Source of the DNA: Fibrobacteria bacterium AD312
GTDB lineage: Bacteria > Fibrobacterota > Fibrobacteria > Fibrobacterales > Fibrobacteraceae
DNA length: 64,000 nucleotides
Direction of reading: 5' to 3'
Assembly (NCBI GenBank): GCA_001462345.1
Contig: LIUM01000047.1
Location: forward strand, 64,975-128,974
The translations under genes and the position numbers were made by a program. The notes beneath the pieces are model-generated. The model saw only the letters and a program-made list of their open reading frames with translations. It made no database searches and was not told the origin of the DNA. Shown piece by piece: positions 18,275 through 27,547 of the stretch. Within the stretch, counting starts at the first letter, position 1; the number at the start of each line of letters is the position of its first letter.

Positions 18275-18364
18275 ATTATAAATTCGTCCTATTCTTAATC
18301 ACGAGTGGATTTGTTTTGCTTCTTTGCAAAATGATTTCGGAAAGTATCGTTTGATTACTAATAA

Positions 18365-19228
18365 TTAAAAAGATTCAGATGGATTGGGTTTGATTTTTAA
18401 GGCGGTTTCGACGGCAAGGCAGGCACTTTCTAATCGTTCTTTTTCTATCGAAGAATCAGGCTTTTGAATGGCATTAAACAATGCTTCGTATTCATAAAAT
18501 AAAGTGTCTTTAATTGGGTCTTGAGCGTCTAAAAAAGAAAATGTTTTTATGATGTTATTTTGATTATCAAAGAGTTCTATTTTTCGTTCTGAAAAAGAGG
18601 CGTTGCGATTCACATTAAATTCTACAGTGAGAGGAATTCTATTTTCGAGATTTTTTTTGATTATTAACGTCGCTTGATCTTGATCTTTCGAAAGGACCGA
18701 TTTGATGATATCAAAAGAATCGTCTGTTTCATTTGGAAAGAGAGAAAAAAAACAGTCTAGATCATGTGTTAATAAATCAAGAGCCACATTGACATCTCGA
18801 CACCTTGGAGAATAGGGGTGGCAACGAGTAAAATGAAGAGAAGCTGTTTTTGGTAAAAAGGCAGAGAACTCTTTTTGAAATAATTGAAACCCAGGAGAAT
18901 AACGCTCGCTGTGGCCTACAAATAAAGCTTGTGATGGCTTTTTAATACTTAAAAGTTCCCTAGCCTCTATGGCGCTTGTGGCAATAGGCTTTTCAATAAA
19001 GACAGAAAAGCCTTGTTTTAAGAAAAAAGAAGCGTGAGAAGCGTGGGTAGATGCAGGACTTGCAATGACTACCAACGTATCCGATTTTGATAGTGATGGT
19101 AGAGAGGCTGTGAAACGATCCAAGTCTTCGTTTGAGTCTAAAACAGCTTCAAAGGATAGCCCTAATGCGGACAGTCGATTGAGATGCTTTTTCCCCATGG
19201 CTCCTTGCCCGACAAGAATCGCTTTCAT
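18365..19228 (-). CDS. Gfo/Idh/MocA-family NAD(P)-dependent oxidoreductase
   Basis: I set the start at the ATG at 19228, six bases after the upstream gene's stop, in place of a TTG seven codons earlier that would overlap that gene. The product then opens MKAILVGQGAMGKKHLNRL, a Rossmann nucleotide-binding loop at the very N-terminus. The segment FIEKPIATS contains the EKP motif whose lysine is catalytic in this family. The C-terminal half is a mixed alpha/beta domain including HSERYSPGF and DLLTHDLD, as in Gfo/Idh members that act on sugars or nucleotide sugars. The 287-residue length is slightly short for the family (about 330-380). The substrate is unknown. It is the last gene of a three-gene minus-strand operon. 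Confidence 0.85.
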   Translation of the reverse strand: MKAILVGQGAMGKKHLNRLSALGLSFEAVLDSNEDLDRFTASLPSLSKSDTLVVIASPASTHASHASFFLKQGFSVFIEKPIATSAIEARELLSIKKPSQALFVGHSERYSPGFQLFQKEFSAFLPKTASLHFTRCHPYSPRCRDVNVALDLLTHDLDCFFSLFPNETDDSFDIIKSVLSKDQDQATLIIKKNLENRIPLTVEFNVNRNASFSERKIELFDNQNNIIKTFSFLDAQDPIKDTLFYEYEALFNAIQKPDSSIEKERLESACLAVETALKIKPNPSESF

Positions 19229-19233
19229 AGAAC

Positions 19234-19767
19234 TTAAATGAAGAACCAAGAAAGATAAACAGCTGGTCTTAAACCAATATTGCTGTTTGTTTGTCTTCCA
19301 ACATAAATCTGTTCGAAATAAATACCTAGTTCTCCAGCGACTTCAAAAGCGTTTAAGAACAATGCTTTTAAACCAACAAAGGCATTGATGGCAGCTCCAT
19401 TATTATCTGTTGCAGGGTGAATGTATTTAATAGTAGCTCCTGCATACATTGGTAATGGGTTAGTAGGTAATTGAAAAGAGGCTCCTGCACCAAGAGAAAA
19501 ATTATAGTTGGCGTCGTTATCCCCTTGGGCACTTCGATTGAAGTTAGAAATCAAATAAAGGGCAATATTTTGTTCTAAAAGAACCGTTGCTCTCCATTCA
19601 TAGTTGGTTTCTGTTAAAATATTCACACCAACTCCAATTTGAAGAGAGGATGTTTTTTTTGAATTACCATTTTTTTGTTCTTGTGAAGAAGCATAGTCAT
19701 CGTATTCGTCAGCAAATGAGTTTACTGATAGAATAAAGAGAATCATCATCAATAGTATTTTTTTCAT
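19234..19767 (-). CDS. Small outer-membrane beta-barrel protein
   Basis: The preferred start is the ATG at 19767, with AAAGGATT upstream. The longer frame to 19824 would only add an implausible leader. The product begins with a clear signal peptide, MKKILLMMILFILSVNSFA, cleaved before DEYDD. After an acidic/Ser/Gln-rich linker, the mature part shows alternating hydrophobic and polar residues in about eight strands (for example LQIGVGVNIL, YNFSLGAGASF, MYAGATIKYI) and ends in a hydrophobic/aromatic WFFI, as outer-membrane barrels do. About 177 residues for the full form fits an eight-stranded barrel. No specific family is recognised. It sits between the radical SAM fusion gene and the oxidoreductase gene. 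Confidence 0.75.
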   Translation of the reverse strand: MKKILLMMILFILSVNSFADEYDDYASSQEQKNGNSKKTSSLQIGVGVNILTETNYEWRATVLLEQNIALYLISNFNRSAQGDNDANYNFSLGAGASFQLPTNPLPMYAGATIKYIHPATDNNGAAINAFVGLKALFLNAFEVAGELGIYFEQIYVGRQTNSNIGLRPAVYLSWFFI

Positions 19768-19807
19768 AGAATAATCCTTTGTTGTTGTTTCCATTTTATA
19801 AACATGT

Positions 19808-22381
19808 TTACCATTCAAGAGCAATTTTTTGAATTAAAAAAGTGCGCGCTATTTCATCTAATCGAGAAGCATCATTTTCAAGACCCATTAATCCAGCATA
19901 TATCGTATAAGGGCTTACGCTACCACCTTGATCATTGCACTTTACTTTTGTGATAATGGCTTTATCAATAATTTGTAAATCTAAAATATGCTCATTTAAG
20001 TTCACTTCTACTCCACGATGATTAAAGACAACGGGAAGATTTTTTTCACGAAATAAAATTTCTAATGTAGAAGGGATTTTTTCTGGAGTATACTTAAATA
20101 CCATGGCCTTTGGAAAATTTTTAGAAAGTTTTTCTGCGAGAGGCTCAATTTTAGTAATACGAATGCCACGAGGCAAAAAGAGGTTTAATTTTTCAAGGAG
20201 CTTTGAATGATTGAATCCTGATAAGTCTAATTTTTTCAAAAGTTCAATACTAATGATTTCGCAGTAGGTTTCAAGGCCTAGAGGTAATGCTCCAATATTC
20301 ACAATTCTAGGCTTAGGGCTAAAGCCTTCACTAAATTTGATTGGAATATCTAGGCAGAAAAAAATCCTTTCAAAACAACCTAAAGTGTTTTGATGGGGCA
20401 AGAATCGGCTAAGTCCTGCTTTTTCAAAAGTGATTTTATAGAGATAACCTGTTCCTTGTGCTGTTTTTCTGCTGTCTAAAAGAGCTTTGATGTCTTCTGG
20501 TGATCTACTTGGAGCGGCGTATTTTACAGGATTGGAAGCGAGTTTGATGTCTTTGCCCGCTCCTGGAATACCGCAACTTTGACAATCGCCCCATTTACAG
20601 TTTGGAACAGGAGCTGCATTTTCGTCAAAAGCTTTTATCCATTCGTTTCTCAAATAGTTTTTTGAAACGCCAGCGTGAATGAAGTCCCATGGGAATACTT
20701 CATCAAGATCTCTAGTTTCAAATAACCAAGAATAGTCGTATTTGAATTCTTGCCAGAGCTGTTCCCATGCTTCATAATTGACTGTATTGTTGTCGCTTTC
20801 AAAAAGCAGGCCCTTTTTATAAGCTTGATAGATAAGTTTCGATATAGAACGATCTCCTCGACTATAGAAAGCCTCTAGTACAGAAGTTTCCCAGGCGCTC
20901 CAATTGATTTTCACATTTGGGTGACGGAAAAAACGCTCTCTAACAAAGCGAATATGAGAAAGGGCTGTTTCCTTATCTACAAAAGGCGACCATTGTAATG
21001 GCGTAAATGCTTTTGGAATAAAGATACCAATGCTAACAGCAATTTGAATCCCTTTAGAATGAGCCCGTCCAATTTGAACTAGATGTTCGATAAGCTCACA
21101 AAATTCTTCCATATCTTGAAGATTCTCAGTTGGGAACCCTACCATGGTATATAATTTGATTTTATTAAACTTATTTGAAAAGGCGTATTCTGCCGCATTG
21201 TACATATCTTCATTGCTGATCGTTTTATTGATCATTTTACGAATACGAGTAGAGCCTGTTTCTGGAGCAAAGGTGGTGCTGCGCCCTCCTTTTAGAGCGG
21301 CGGCTTTTGCAGCGAGGCCTTGTCCATAGCTATTGACTCGAATGCTTGGAAGAGAAACATCAATATTTCCAAAAAATGGATCGTCAATGATGGAGTCGGC
21401 GAGGGCTTCTACAGGTTTATAGTCTGCTGTAGATAAGCTAAGTAAGCCGAGTTCTCGTTCTCCTGTGGCTCGAATCCCTTCTTTGGCAATGTCAATGACA
21501 TCATCGGGGTTTAATTCTCGACAAGGACGATACCAAATGCCTGCTTGGCAAAAACGACAGCCTTGAGAACAGCCACGCATGACTTCTACGCTAAAACGGT
21601 TATGCACGAGTTGCATGTTTCCGATTAGATTTTTTGTAGGGTAATCCGCTGGATTCATTTCTGGAATAAATAGTCGGCGAACCCCTTTTGTAGAGGTATA
21701 AGATCCTGTGGCAGGTTCCGCTGGAATCGCTTGATTGTGCTTATTCAAAATGACTGGGCGAAGAGAGGGAACATAAACGCCGTCAAGAGCAGATAAGTTC
21801 TTTAGTATTTCTAGTCGAGTTATATTATTCTTTCGACCCTCTCCAATGGTTCGCATGACTTCTACAATGGATTTTTCTCCGTCACCAATAATAAACGCAT
21901 CAAAAAAGTCGGCAACGGGTTCTGGATTTGCCATGGCGGGGCCGCCACCAATTACAAAGGGTTCTTTTTCTTCTCGTTCTTCTGCCCAGATGGAAACACG
22001 GCTTAAATCCAGAATGTAAGGAACATTTGTAAAATTAAGTTCTGTTTGTAAAGTAATTCCAATGACATCGTAATCAGAAACGGCTGTCCAAGAAGCGTGA
22101 GTGTATAGAGGAATATCAAGGGTTTTCATTTGCTCTGCCATGTCAAACCACGGAGCAAAAGCGACTTCGCAAAGTAGATCTGGTTCTCTATTGATTACAT
22201 GGTATAAAATACGCATGCCATTATTAGACATACCAATTTCATAAAGATCTGGAAAAACAAAGGCCATTTTGGCAAGCATTTGATCATGATTTTTGATAAC
22301 ACTGTTGGCTTCTCCACCCATATATCGGGCAGGATTTTCAACAGAAGGGAGAGCTAGGCCTAATTTTTCTAAAATTGTCAT
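19808..22381 (-). CDS. B12-binding-domain radical SAM protein fused to a DUF2344 domain (TIGR03960/TIGR03936 type)
   Basis: The 857-residue protein matches the TIGR03960 class. The N-terminal 200 residues resemble a cobalamin-binding-like domain, followed by a radical SAM barrel with VEVMRGCSQGCRFCQ giving the CxxxCxxC cluster ligands. The segment APETGSTRIRKMINK is a further SAM-barrel landmark. A small Cys motif CKWGDCQSCG lies before the C-terminal 220 residues, which match TIGR03936 (DUF2344): LSRFLPHQNT and FSEGFSPKPR. In many bacteria these two parts are separate neighbouring genes, so this is a natural fusion. The precise reaction is not established. It is often encoded near ribosome or tRNA genes. 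It heads a minus-strand operon with an outer-membrane protein and an oxidoreductase. Confidence 0.88.
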   Translation of the reverse strand: MTILEKLGLALPSVENPARYMGGEANSVIKNHDQMLAKMAFVFPDLYEIGMSNNGMRILYHVINREPDLLCEVAFAPWFDMAEQMKTLDIPLYTHASWTAVSDYDVIGITLQTELNFTNVPYILDLSRVSIWAEEREEKEPFVIGGGPAMANPEPVADFFDAFIIGDGEKSIVEVMRTIGEGRKNNITRLEILKNLSALDGVYVPSLRPVILNKHNQAIPAEPATGSYTSTKGVRRLFIPEMNPADYPTKNLIGNMQLVHNRFSVEVMRGCSQGCRFCQAGIWYRPCRELNPDDVIDIAKEGIRATGERELGLLSLSTADYKPVEALADSIIDDPFFGNIDVSLPSIRVNSYGQGLAAKAAALKGGRSTTFAPETGSTRIRKMINKTISNEDMYNAAEYAFSNKFNKIKLYTMVGFPTENLQDMEEFCELIEHLVQIGRAHSKGIQIAVSIGIFIPKAFTPLQWSPFVDKETALSHIRFVRERFFRHPNVKINWSAWETSVLEAFYSRGDRSISKLIYQAYKKGLLFESDNNTVNYEAWEQLWQEFKYDYSWLFETRDLDEVFPWDFIHAGVSKNYLRNEWIKAFDENAAPVPNCKWGDCQSCGIPGAGKDIKLASNPVKYAAPSRSPEDIKALLDSRKTAQGTGYLYKITFEKAGLSRFLPHQNTLGCFERIFFCLDIPIKFSEGFSPKPRIVNIGALPLGLETYCEIISIELLKKLDLSGFNHSKLLEKLNLFLPRGIRITKIEPLAEKLSKNFPKAMVFKYTPEKIPSTLEILFREKNLPVVFNHRGVEVNLNEHILDLQIIDKAIITKVKCNDQGGSVSPYTIYAGLMGLENDASRLDEIARTFLIQKIALEW

Positions 22382-22476
22382 ATTAGATTAAAGATAGAAA
22401 TGAAAAAAGAGCTTTTTTATGAATTAATTATTATAAATCTCTTTTTATAGTACTTAAAAAAAGTAAATTAGGTGTT

Positions 22477-23784
22477 ATGAACTGGTTATCATATTTTATT
22501 TGGACTATAGCTTTTGTTTTGGGTGTGATTGTTGCTTATTTTGTTCCTGAATCAACGCTTCCATTAAATGCTAAGTTTATTTTTATCGGCTTTTGGGGAG
22601 CTGCTCTTGGTGCTTTACTTGTGAGTATTCTTTCAAAAAAAGATCCTGATCGTGCGGATCCTTTTAATTTTCCAAAACCAGAGACGGAGTTGATTCCAAT
22701 AGTTCCAAAAATAGAGGAACCCTTTTCTGTGGTAAAAGAATCGGTAGTGGAACAAAATAAGGTACCTAATCCTATTATAGATAGTTTGATTTTTCCTACA
22801 GAAGCATGGAATTTATTTTGTAAAAAAGTATTGAAAAATCGCCCGTTTTATGAAACAATTGATAGTTTAGCAAGCTGCTTACCTCAAATGTTCAAAAATG
22901 CGTCTGGCATTCTTTATATGTATAGCGGTCAACAGACAGAACTTAATAAAATTATACGCTTTGGAAAGAATGTGATTGGAGATGATGCGATTACTCCTGC
23001 GGAATGTGCGAGTTTTCATATCGGCGATATTGTAGTCACAGATTTTTCTAATGAGCTTTTATCTCCTGGTTGTACACATTTGCACCATCGTCCGAGAGGC
23101 TATTCTTTCTGTGCCCCTTTAGAGGCTTCAGAAGAGCATTTTGGTATTTTAACACTTCAAGTCGATGAACTCCCTTCTGGGGAAACGGCTGATTTTTGGA
23201 AATTGAAATTAAGTGTGGTAACGGCCACTTTAGGTTTGTATATAGCAAATCAAAATATGAATTTGAAATTCCAAGAACATAGCATTCGAGATACGTTGAC
23301 AGGTGTTTTTAATCGTCGTTATATGGAAGAATCACTACATCGAGAAGTGGCTTCAGCCAATAGACATCATACGCCTATAGGTGTTATAATGATTTATCCT
23401 GATCAAGTCAATACGATTATGGAAGCTCGTGGCCGTCATGCGGTAGAACAATTGTTATGGGAATTAGGGCAACGTATTCCTAAATATATTAGAACAGAAG
23501 ATATTCCTTGCCGTTATGAAAATGAAATATTTTGTATCATATTACCTGGTGCAGATCTTTTTATTACTCAAGATCGAGCTGAAAAAATTAGGCGAGAAAT
23601 TGAAGGCCTTGAAATTGCTTATGGAAATATCCTGCTTTCAACCACATTAAGCATTGGTATAGCCACTATGCCTCAAAATGCAAATACAGCTCAAGGCTTA
23701 ATCGGAGATGGTTTGACAGCTCTTCAGTCAGCAATTAATGGTGGTCAAAATAGAGTTGCAGTTGCTCCCATGGAATATCGTTAA
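22477..23784 (+). CDS. Membrane GAF-like/GGDEF protein with degenerate active site and retained I-site
   Basis: Two hydrophobic segments (about residues 5-23 and 29-48) anchor the 435-residue protein in the inner membrane. Residues about 120-260 form a GAF-like sensor. The GGDEF domain begins DTLTGVFNRRYMEE and keeps TTLSIGIA near its end. In the expected signature region, RYGGDEF is replaced by RYENEIF, and the metal-binding D of the first strand is lost (VIMIYPDQ). Diguanylate cyclase activity is therefore unlikely. The RxxD inhibitory-site motif is kept as RTED, exactly five residues before the degenerate signature, so c-di-GMP binding remains possible. The arrangement of membrane anchor, GAF and degenerate GGDEF recalls the receptor PelD, although no pel genes are here. 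A convergent terminator separates it from thrS. Confidence 0.82.
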   Translation: MNWLSYFIWTIAFVLGVIVAYFVPESTLPLNAKFIFIGFWGAALGALLVSILSKKDPDRADPFNFPKPETELIPIVPKIEEPFSVVKESVVEQNKVPNPIIDSLIFPTEAWNLFCKKVLKNRPFYETIDSLASCLPQMFKNASGILYMYSGQQTELNKIIRFGKNVIGDDAITPAECASFHIGDIVVTDFSNELLSPGCTHLHHRPRGYSFCAPLEASEEHFGILTLQVDELPSGETADFWKLKLSVVTATLGLYIANQNMNLKFQEHSIRDTLTGVFNRRYMEESLHREVASANRHHTPIGVIMIYPDQVNTIMEARGRHAVEQLLWELGQRIPKYIRTEDIPCRYENEIFCIILPGADLFITQDRAEKIRREIEGLEIAYGNILLSTTLSIGIATMPQNANTAQGLIGDGLTALQSAINGGQNRVAVAPMEYR

Positions 23785-23801
23785 AAAATGGATTATTAAA
23801 A

Positions 23802-23827
23802 AAGCCCCACTTTAAAAAGTGGGGCTT
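23802..23827. terminator. Bidirectional terminator between the GGDEF gene and thrS
   Basis: AAGCCCCACTT at 23802-23812 pairs with AAGTGGGGCTT at 23817-23827 around a four-base loop. A-rich and T-rich flanks make it usable in both directions for the convergent genes on either side. Confidence 0.85.
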
Positions 23828-23847
23828 GATGTTTTTAAATACTTGTA

Positions 23848-25785
23848 TTAGCGAATGACGTCTCGGGCTTTCTTAGTCATTTCTATAAATTCAGAAACAC
23901 TCATGGAGCCTTTATCGCCCTCTTTTCTTTGACGAACAGAGACTTTCTTTTCAGAAACTTCTTTTTCGCCAACGACTAAAAGGAATGGGATTTTTTGAAG
24001 TTCACATTGCCTGATTTTATAGCCAAGCTTTTCATTGCTTTCGTCAATTTCGACGCGGACACCAGCGTTTATAAGATCGCGCTCTACTTGTTTAGCATAG
24101 TCCACAAACTTCTCAGAAATAGGAAGCACTCGTGCTTGCACAGGAGTTAACCATAAAGGAAAATCTCCCATAAATTCTTCGATCAGAATACCAAGGAAAC
24201 GTTCAATGGAACCAACAGCAGCACGATGTAACATCACAGGGATATGCTTTTGGTTGTCTTTACCGACATATTCGGCCCCTAAACGTTGTGGCAAATTAAA
24301 GTCGACTTGAATTGTACCACATTGCCAGTCACGACCAAGACAATCTTTTAATACAAATTCAAGCTTAGGACCATAAAAAGCACCCTCTCCAGGATTAAGC
24401 TGATAATCTAGATTCGCTAACTTAGTTGCATCTTCTAATGCTTGTTCCGCTTTATCCCAAAGATCATCTGAACCAACGCGTTTTTCTGGACGAGTAGAGA
24501 ATTTGACTAGAATATCATTAAACCCAAATTCAGCGTAAATGTCTTTTACTAGTTTGCAGAAATTGGACACTTCGGAAGCAATTTGTTCTTCAGTGCAGAA
24601 AATATGAGCATCATCTTGAACGAATCCGCGAACGCGCATAAGACCATGCATAGTGCCCGCAGGTTCATAACGATGGCATTTTCCAAATTCAGCCATTCTT
24701 AAAGGAAGGTCTCTCCAAGATTTTAAGCCTTGATTAAAAATTTCAATATGACAAGGACAGTTCATTGGCTTAATCGCCATTTCACGATCATTAGCCATGG
24801 TCTTAAACATATTTTCGTTGTATTTATCGGCGTGCCCAGATTTAATCCAAAGAGATTTATCCACGATTTCTGGAGTAATCACCTCATCGTATCCGAGACG
24901 GTTTAATTTTTCGCGAATAAATTGCTTTAGGGCATTGACCATAATGGTTCCTTTAGGGTGCCAAAATACCATGCCAGGAGAGTGGTCTTCAATATGGTAT
25001 AAATCGAGTTCTTTACCGATTTTGCGGTGATCTCGTTTTTCTGCTTCTTCAATAAATTTAAGATAGGTTTCAAGGCCTTCTTTATCTGCAAAGCAGGTGC
25101 CGTAGATACGGGTTAATTGATCGCTAGCTTGGTCTCCGTGCCAGTAGGCTCCGGCAAGAGAGAGAAGCTTAAAGGCTTTGATTTTTCCAGTGTTTGGAAT
25201 ATGTGGGCCAGCACAAAGATCTTCCCAGTTTTCGTTTTGCTTTCCAGTAACGTAAAAACTTAAAGTCCCATCGCTATCTTCGCGCTGGAGAGCTCTTTCT
25301 GCGTTATCTAACTTGTATTTGTCTTTTTGAACGCGAGCAAGGCCTTCTTCTTTATTTAGCTCTAGACGAATAAAAGGTCTGTCTTCTTTGATGATTTCTT
25401 TCATGCGCTTTTCGATTTTAGCTAAGTCATCAAAAACGAGAGGGGTAGGGGTCATCAAATCGTAGTAAAAGCCTTTGTCAATTGCAGGGCCATAAGCTAA
25501 TTGAGTTCCTGGATAAAGATCGCATACGGCTTCGGCAAGCACATGAGCACAAGAGTGCCTGAGAACAAATAACGCATCGGCATCTTCATTACTTGGAGTA
25601 ATAATTTTAAATGTGCCGCTTTCTTTAAGAGGGCGGTTTAAGTCTAAAATCTTGTCATTTAATTTGATGGCAAGAGCTTTTCTGGCTAAACCTTCAGCGA
25701 TGCTTTTTGCAATTTCTAGGCCAGTGGTTCCTGATGCTACGGAACGTACGGAGCCATCAGGGAGAGTGAGTTCGATTTGATTCAT
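23848..25785 (-). CDS. thrS: Threonyl-tRNA synthetase
   Basis: The start is set at the ATG at 25785, which has AAAGGAT upstream and gives the usual TGS-domain beginning MNQIELTLPDGS. An in-frame start twelve codons earlier is unlikely. The 645-residue protein has the canonical order: TGS domain (1-60), the editing/N2 domain with HSCAHVLAEAV (HxxxH), the class II core with motif 2 RYEPAGTMHGLMRVRGF and a zinc cysteine in KPMNCPCH, and a C-terminal anticodon-binding domain. It charges tRNA-Thr in the cytoplasm. The upstream 275-base divergent region shows no T-box that I can fold. The gene has normal length and no missing motif. Confidence 0.97.
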   Translation of the reverse strand: MNQIELTLPDGSVRSVASGTTGLEIAKSIAEGLARKALAIKLNDKILDLNRPLKESGTFKIITPSNEDADALFVLRHSCAHVLAEAVCDLYPGTQLAYGPAIDKGFYYDLMTPTPLVFDDLAKIEKRMKEIIKEDRPFIRLELNKEEGLARVQKDKYKLDNAERALQREDSDGTLSFYVTGKQNENWEDLCAGPHIPNTGKIKAFKLLSLAGAYWHGDQASDQLTRIYGTCFADKEGLETYLKFIEEAEKRDHRKIGKELDLYHIEDHSPGMVFWHPKGTIMVNALKQFIREKLNRLGYDEVITPEIVDKSLWIKSGHADKYNENMFKTMANDREMAIKPMNCPCHIEIFNQGLKSWRDLPLRMAEFGKCHRYEPAGTMHGLMRVRGFVQDDAHIFCTEEQIASEVSNFCKLVKDIYAEFGFNDILVKFSTRPEKRVGSDDLWDKAEQALEDATKLANLDYQLNPGEGAFYGPKLEFVLKDCLGRDWQCGTIQVDFNLPQRLGAEYVGKDNQKHIPVMLHRAAVGSIERFLGILIEEFMGDFPLWLTPVQARVLPISEKFVDYAKQVERDLINAGVRVEIDESNEKLGYKIRQCELQKIPFLLVVGEKEVSEKKVSVRQRKEGDKGSMSVSEFIEMTKKARDVIR

Positions 25786-26060
25786 GATATTATATCCTTT
25801 ATTTCCCTGGAAATACGACATCCAGCGGTAAAGGCGAATTTAGGAATAAAAACGTTTTTTATCATTTGTTTTTTTTAGAAAACCGCTAGGGCTTATTGAT
25901 TTTTTAAGAAAATTCATTGAATGAGTTTATAGATATCCTGAAAAATGATGATTTCTTTGCTTTGAAGGCTTAAAAAAGAGAAAGGAAAACCAGCTTGTAT
26001 TTTCTCATGGAATCCATTTTAAACGTTCCTTTTGTATTAAATGTTGTTAATTTTTGAACT

Positions 26061-26789
26061 ATGAACATATTAAATCAAAATAAAACTTCGTTTGCCGTGG
26101 TCTTACCCGCAGGTGGTTTAGGCAAACGCATGGGATCGTCTGTTCCTAAACAATTACTCTCCTTGCGTGGAAAACCAGTTTATTTTCACAGTCTAGAGAC
26201 TTTTTTATCGATGGATGAAATTGCTGAAGTGATTCTTGTGGTTCCTAAAGATTGGAAGAGTCATTTTGAACAAGAACTTTTAGATGGAAATGCGCTCTCA
26301 AAAGAATATCAGGAAAAATTAAAAATTGTTGAGGGTGGAAAAGAGCGTTGGGAATCAGTCAAACAAGGCGTTTTAGCTATTTCAAAATCCTCTCATGTGT
26401 TAGTGCATGATGTGGCAAGGCCTTTTATTTCTAAAGACATTATTCGAAAGTCTTGCCTCGCGCTAGAAGCTAAAGGGGCTTGTATTGTTGCTCGCCCTGT
26501 GAATGATACCGTAAAAGTGGTTCAAGATGGTGTAATTCAAGATACTTTAGATCGTACTACCGTTTGGCTTGCTCAAACCCCCCAATCTTGCTCTGTGGAA
26601 CAATTAAAATCACTGTATAAAAAAATGGAACAAAACCCTTTAGACTTTGTTCCAACAGATGAGTCCTCAATCTTAGAATATTTTAATATCCCTGTTTATG
26701 TGATTAGAGGCGATGCATTAAACGATAAAATAACTACTCCCGAAGATTGGGAGCGGTTTAGTAATAATGCTTTTTATAAGAACCAATAA
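26061..26789 (+). CDS. ispD: 2-C-methyl-D-erythritol 4-phosphate cytidylyltransferase
   Basis: IspD makes CDP-methylerythritol from MEP and CTP, the third step of the non-mevalonate isoprenoid pathway. The product begins with the CTP-binding loop VLPAGGLGKRMGSSVPKQ, keeps VHDVARPF with the catalytic acidic residue, has the TPQS segment, and ends with DEDW-type DKITTPEDW. At 242 residues it is of normal length. No ispF gene is next to it. Its end overlaps the end of the convergent outer-membrane protein gene by 16 bases, so no terminator hairpin fits between them. An alternative sugar-nucleotide cytidylyltransferase role (TarI-like) cannot be wholly excluded. Confidence 0.87.
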   Translation: MNILNQNKTSFAVVLPAGGLGKRMGSSVPKQLLSLRGKPVYFHSLETFLSMDEIAEVILVVPKDWKSHFEQELLDGNALSKEYQEKLKIVEGGKERWESVKQGVLAISKSSHVLVHDVARPFISKDIIRKSCLALEAKGACIVARPVNDTVKVVQDGVIQDTLDRTTVWLAQTPQSCSVEQLKSLYKKMEQNPLDFVPTDESSILEYFNIPVYVIRGDALNDKITTPEDWERFSNNAFYKNQ

Positions 26790-27442
26790 GTAGCACCTAG
26801 CTGAAACATCATTGATTTATTGTCTCTATCTGTAGTTCCTGTAATGACTTGATAGATATTGTTGTCTAGAGAGTCTTTATAGGTATTGGTTAGACCAAGA
26901 ATAAAGCGAAAGTTAACGTCTAAACCAGTTCCTATATCTAGTTTTTTACCTACACCAAATACTAATCCAAATTCGATTAAACTAGGTTCTTCAATATCAC
27001 CTTCATTTGTAAAAGTCAAAGAACTAGAAGATTTCTGTTCATAAAAGTAAGAAGTAGATAGGTTTAAGGAAACTAAGGGGCCTATTTCAAAGAAAACAGG
27101 TTGAATTACTTGTAAACGGGCAAGAATAGGAAAATCAATATTAAGGAAAGTAATTGTAATGTCTGCTGAAGAGGAGGCTAAGCCTAAATCCACTTCACTA
27201 GAAAAAGAGTGATTTCTATAAGCAAAAGTGAGTTCTGGATTAATTTGGATCATTGAATTGATTTCGTAAAGAGCAGCTCCACCAATATTGAATCCGAACC
27301 CATAGGCGCCATCGCGGGAATTTTCTCCCCAAATAAGATTAAAATTACCACTTGCTCGACCGCCGATGGAAAGGTTTTCTATTGAAAAAGCGGAACTTGC
27401 TATACAAGCGATGAGTAAGACTAATTTGGATAGTTTTTTCAT
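26774..27442 (-). CDS. Outer-membrane beta-barrel protein
   Basis: The 222-residue product starts MKKLSKLVLLIACIASSAFS with a cleavable signal peptide, and the mature part begins IENLSIGG. It consists of alternating hydrophobic strands (FNLIWGE, YGFGFNIGGAALYE, LDFRFILG-like segments) with an end in ATYWFL, an aromatic C-terminus typical of barrels inserted by BamA. It resembles the PorT-like outer-membrane family common in Bacteroidetes/Fibrobacteres. It is encoded convergently with ispD and divergently from the DtxR gene. A DtxR-box-like sequence sits about 20 bases upstream of its ATG, so iron control is possible but untested. Confidence 0.75.
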   Translation of the reverse strand: MKKLSKLVLLIACIASSAFSIENLSIGGRASGNFNLIWGENSRDGAYGFGFNIGGAALYEINSMIQINPELTFAYRNHSFSSEVDLGLASSSADITITFLNIDFPILARLQVIQPVFFEIGPLVSLNLSTSYFYEQKSSSSLTFTNEGDIEEPSLIEFGLVFGVGKKLDIGTGLDVNFRFILGLTNTYKDSLDNNIYQVITGTTDRDNKSMMFQLGATYWFL

Positions 27443-27461
27443 GTTTCTCTCCGAAATGAAA

Positions 27462-27473
27462 TAGTTAACCTAA
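27462..27473 (-). promoter_or_regulatory. DtxR-box-like half-conserved site upstream of the outer-membrane protein
   Basis: Read on the minus strand, 27473-27462 is TTAGGTTAACTA. Its first seven bases match the left part of the known DtxR/IdeR consensus TTAGGTTAG. The second half is poorly conserved, so it is a weak candidate. It lies 20 bases before the start of the outer-membrane protein gene. Confidence 0.3.
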
Positions 27474-27547
27474 ATATATTTATTTTATCCTAAAACAGAT
27501 CATACTATTATAGGGGCTAATAAGAAGGATTTTGAGTGAATTTCTAG

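Noticed and set aside
25786..26060. T-box or other leader element in front of thrS
   Set aside because: I looked for the T-box consensus and a terminator/antiterminator pair in the thrS-ispD gap and found neither. The 275 bases contain AT-rich DNA and two presumed promoters only.
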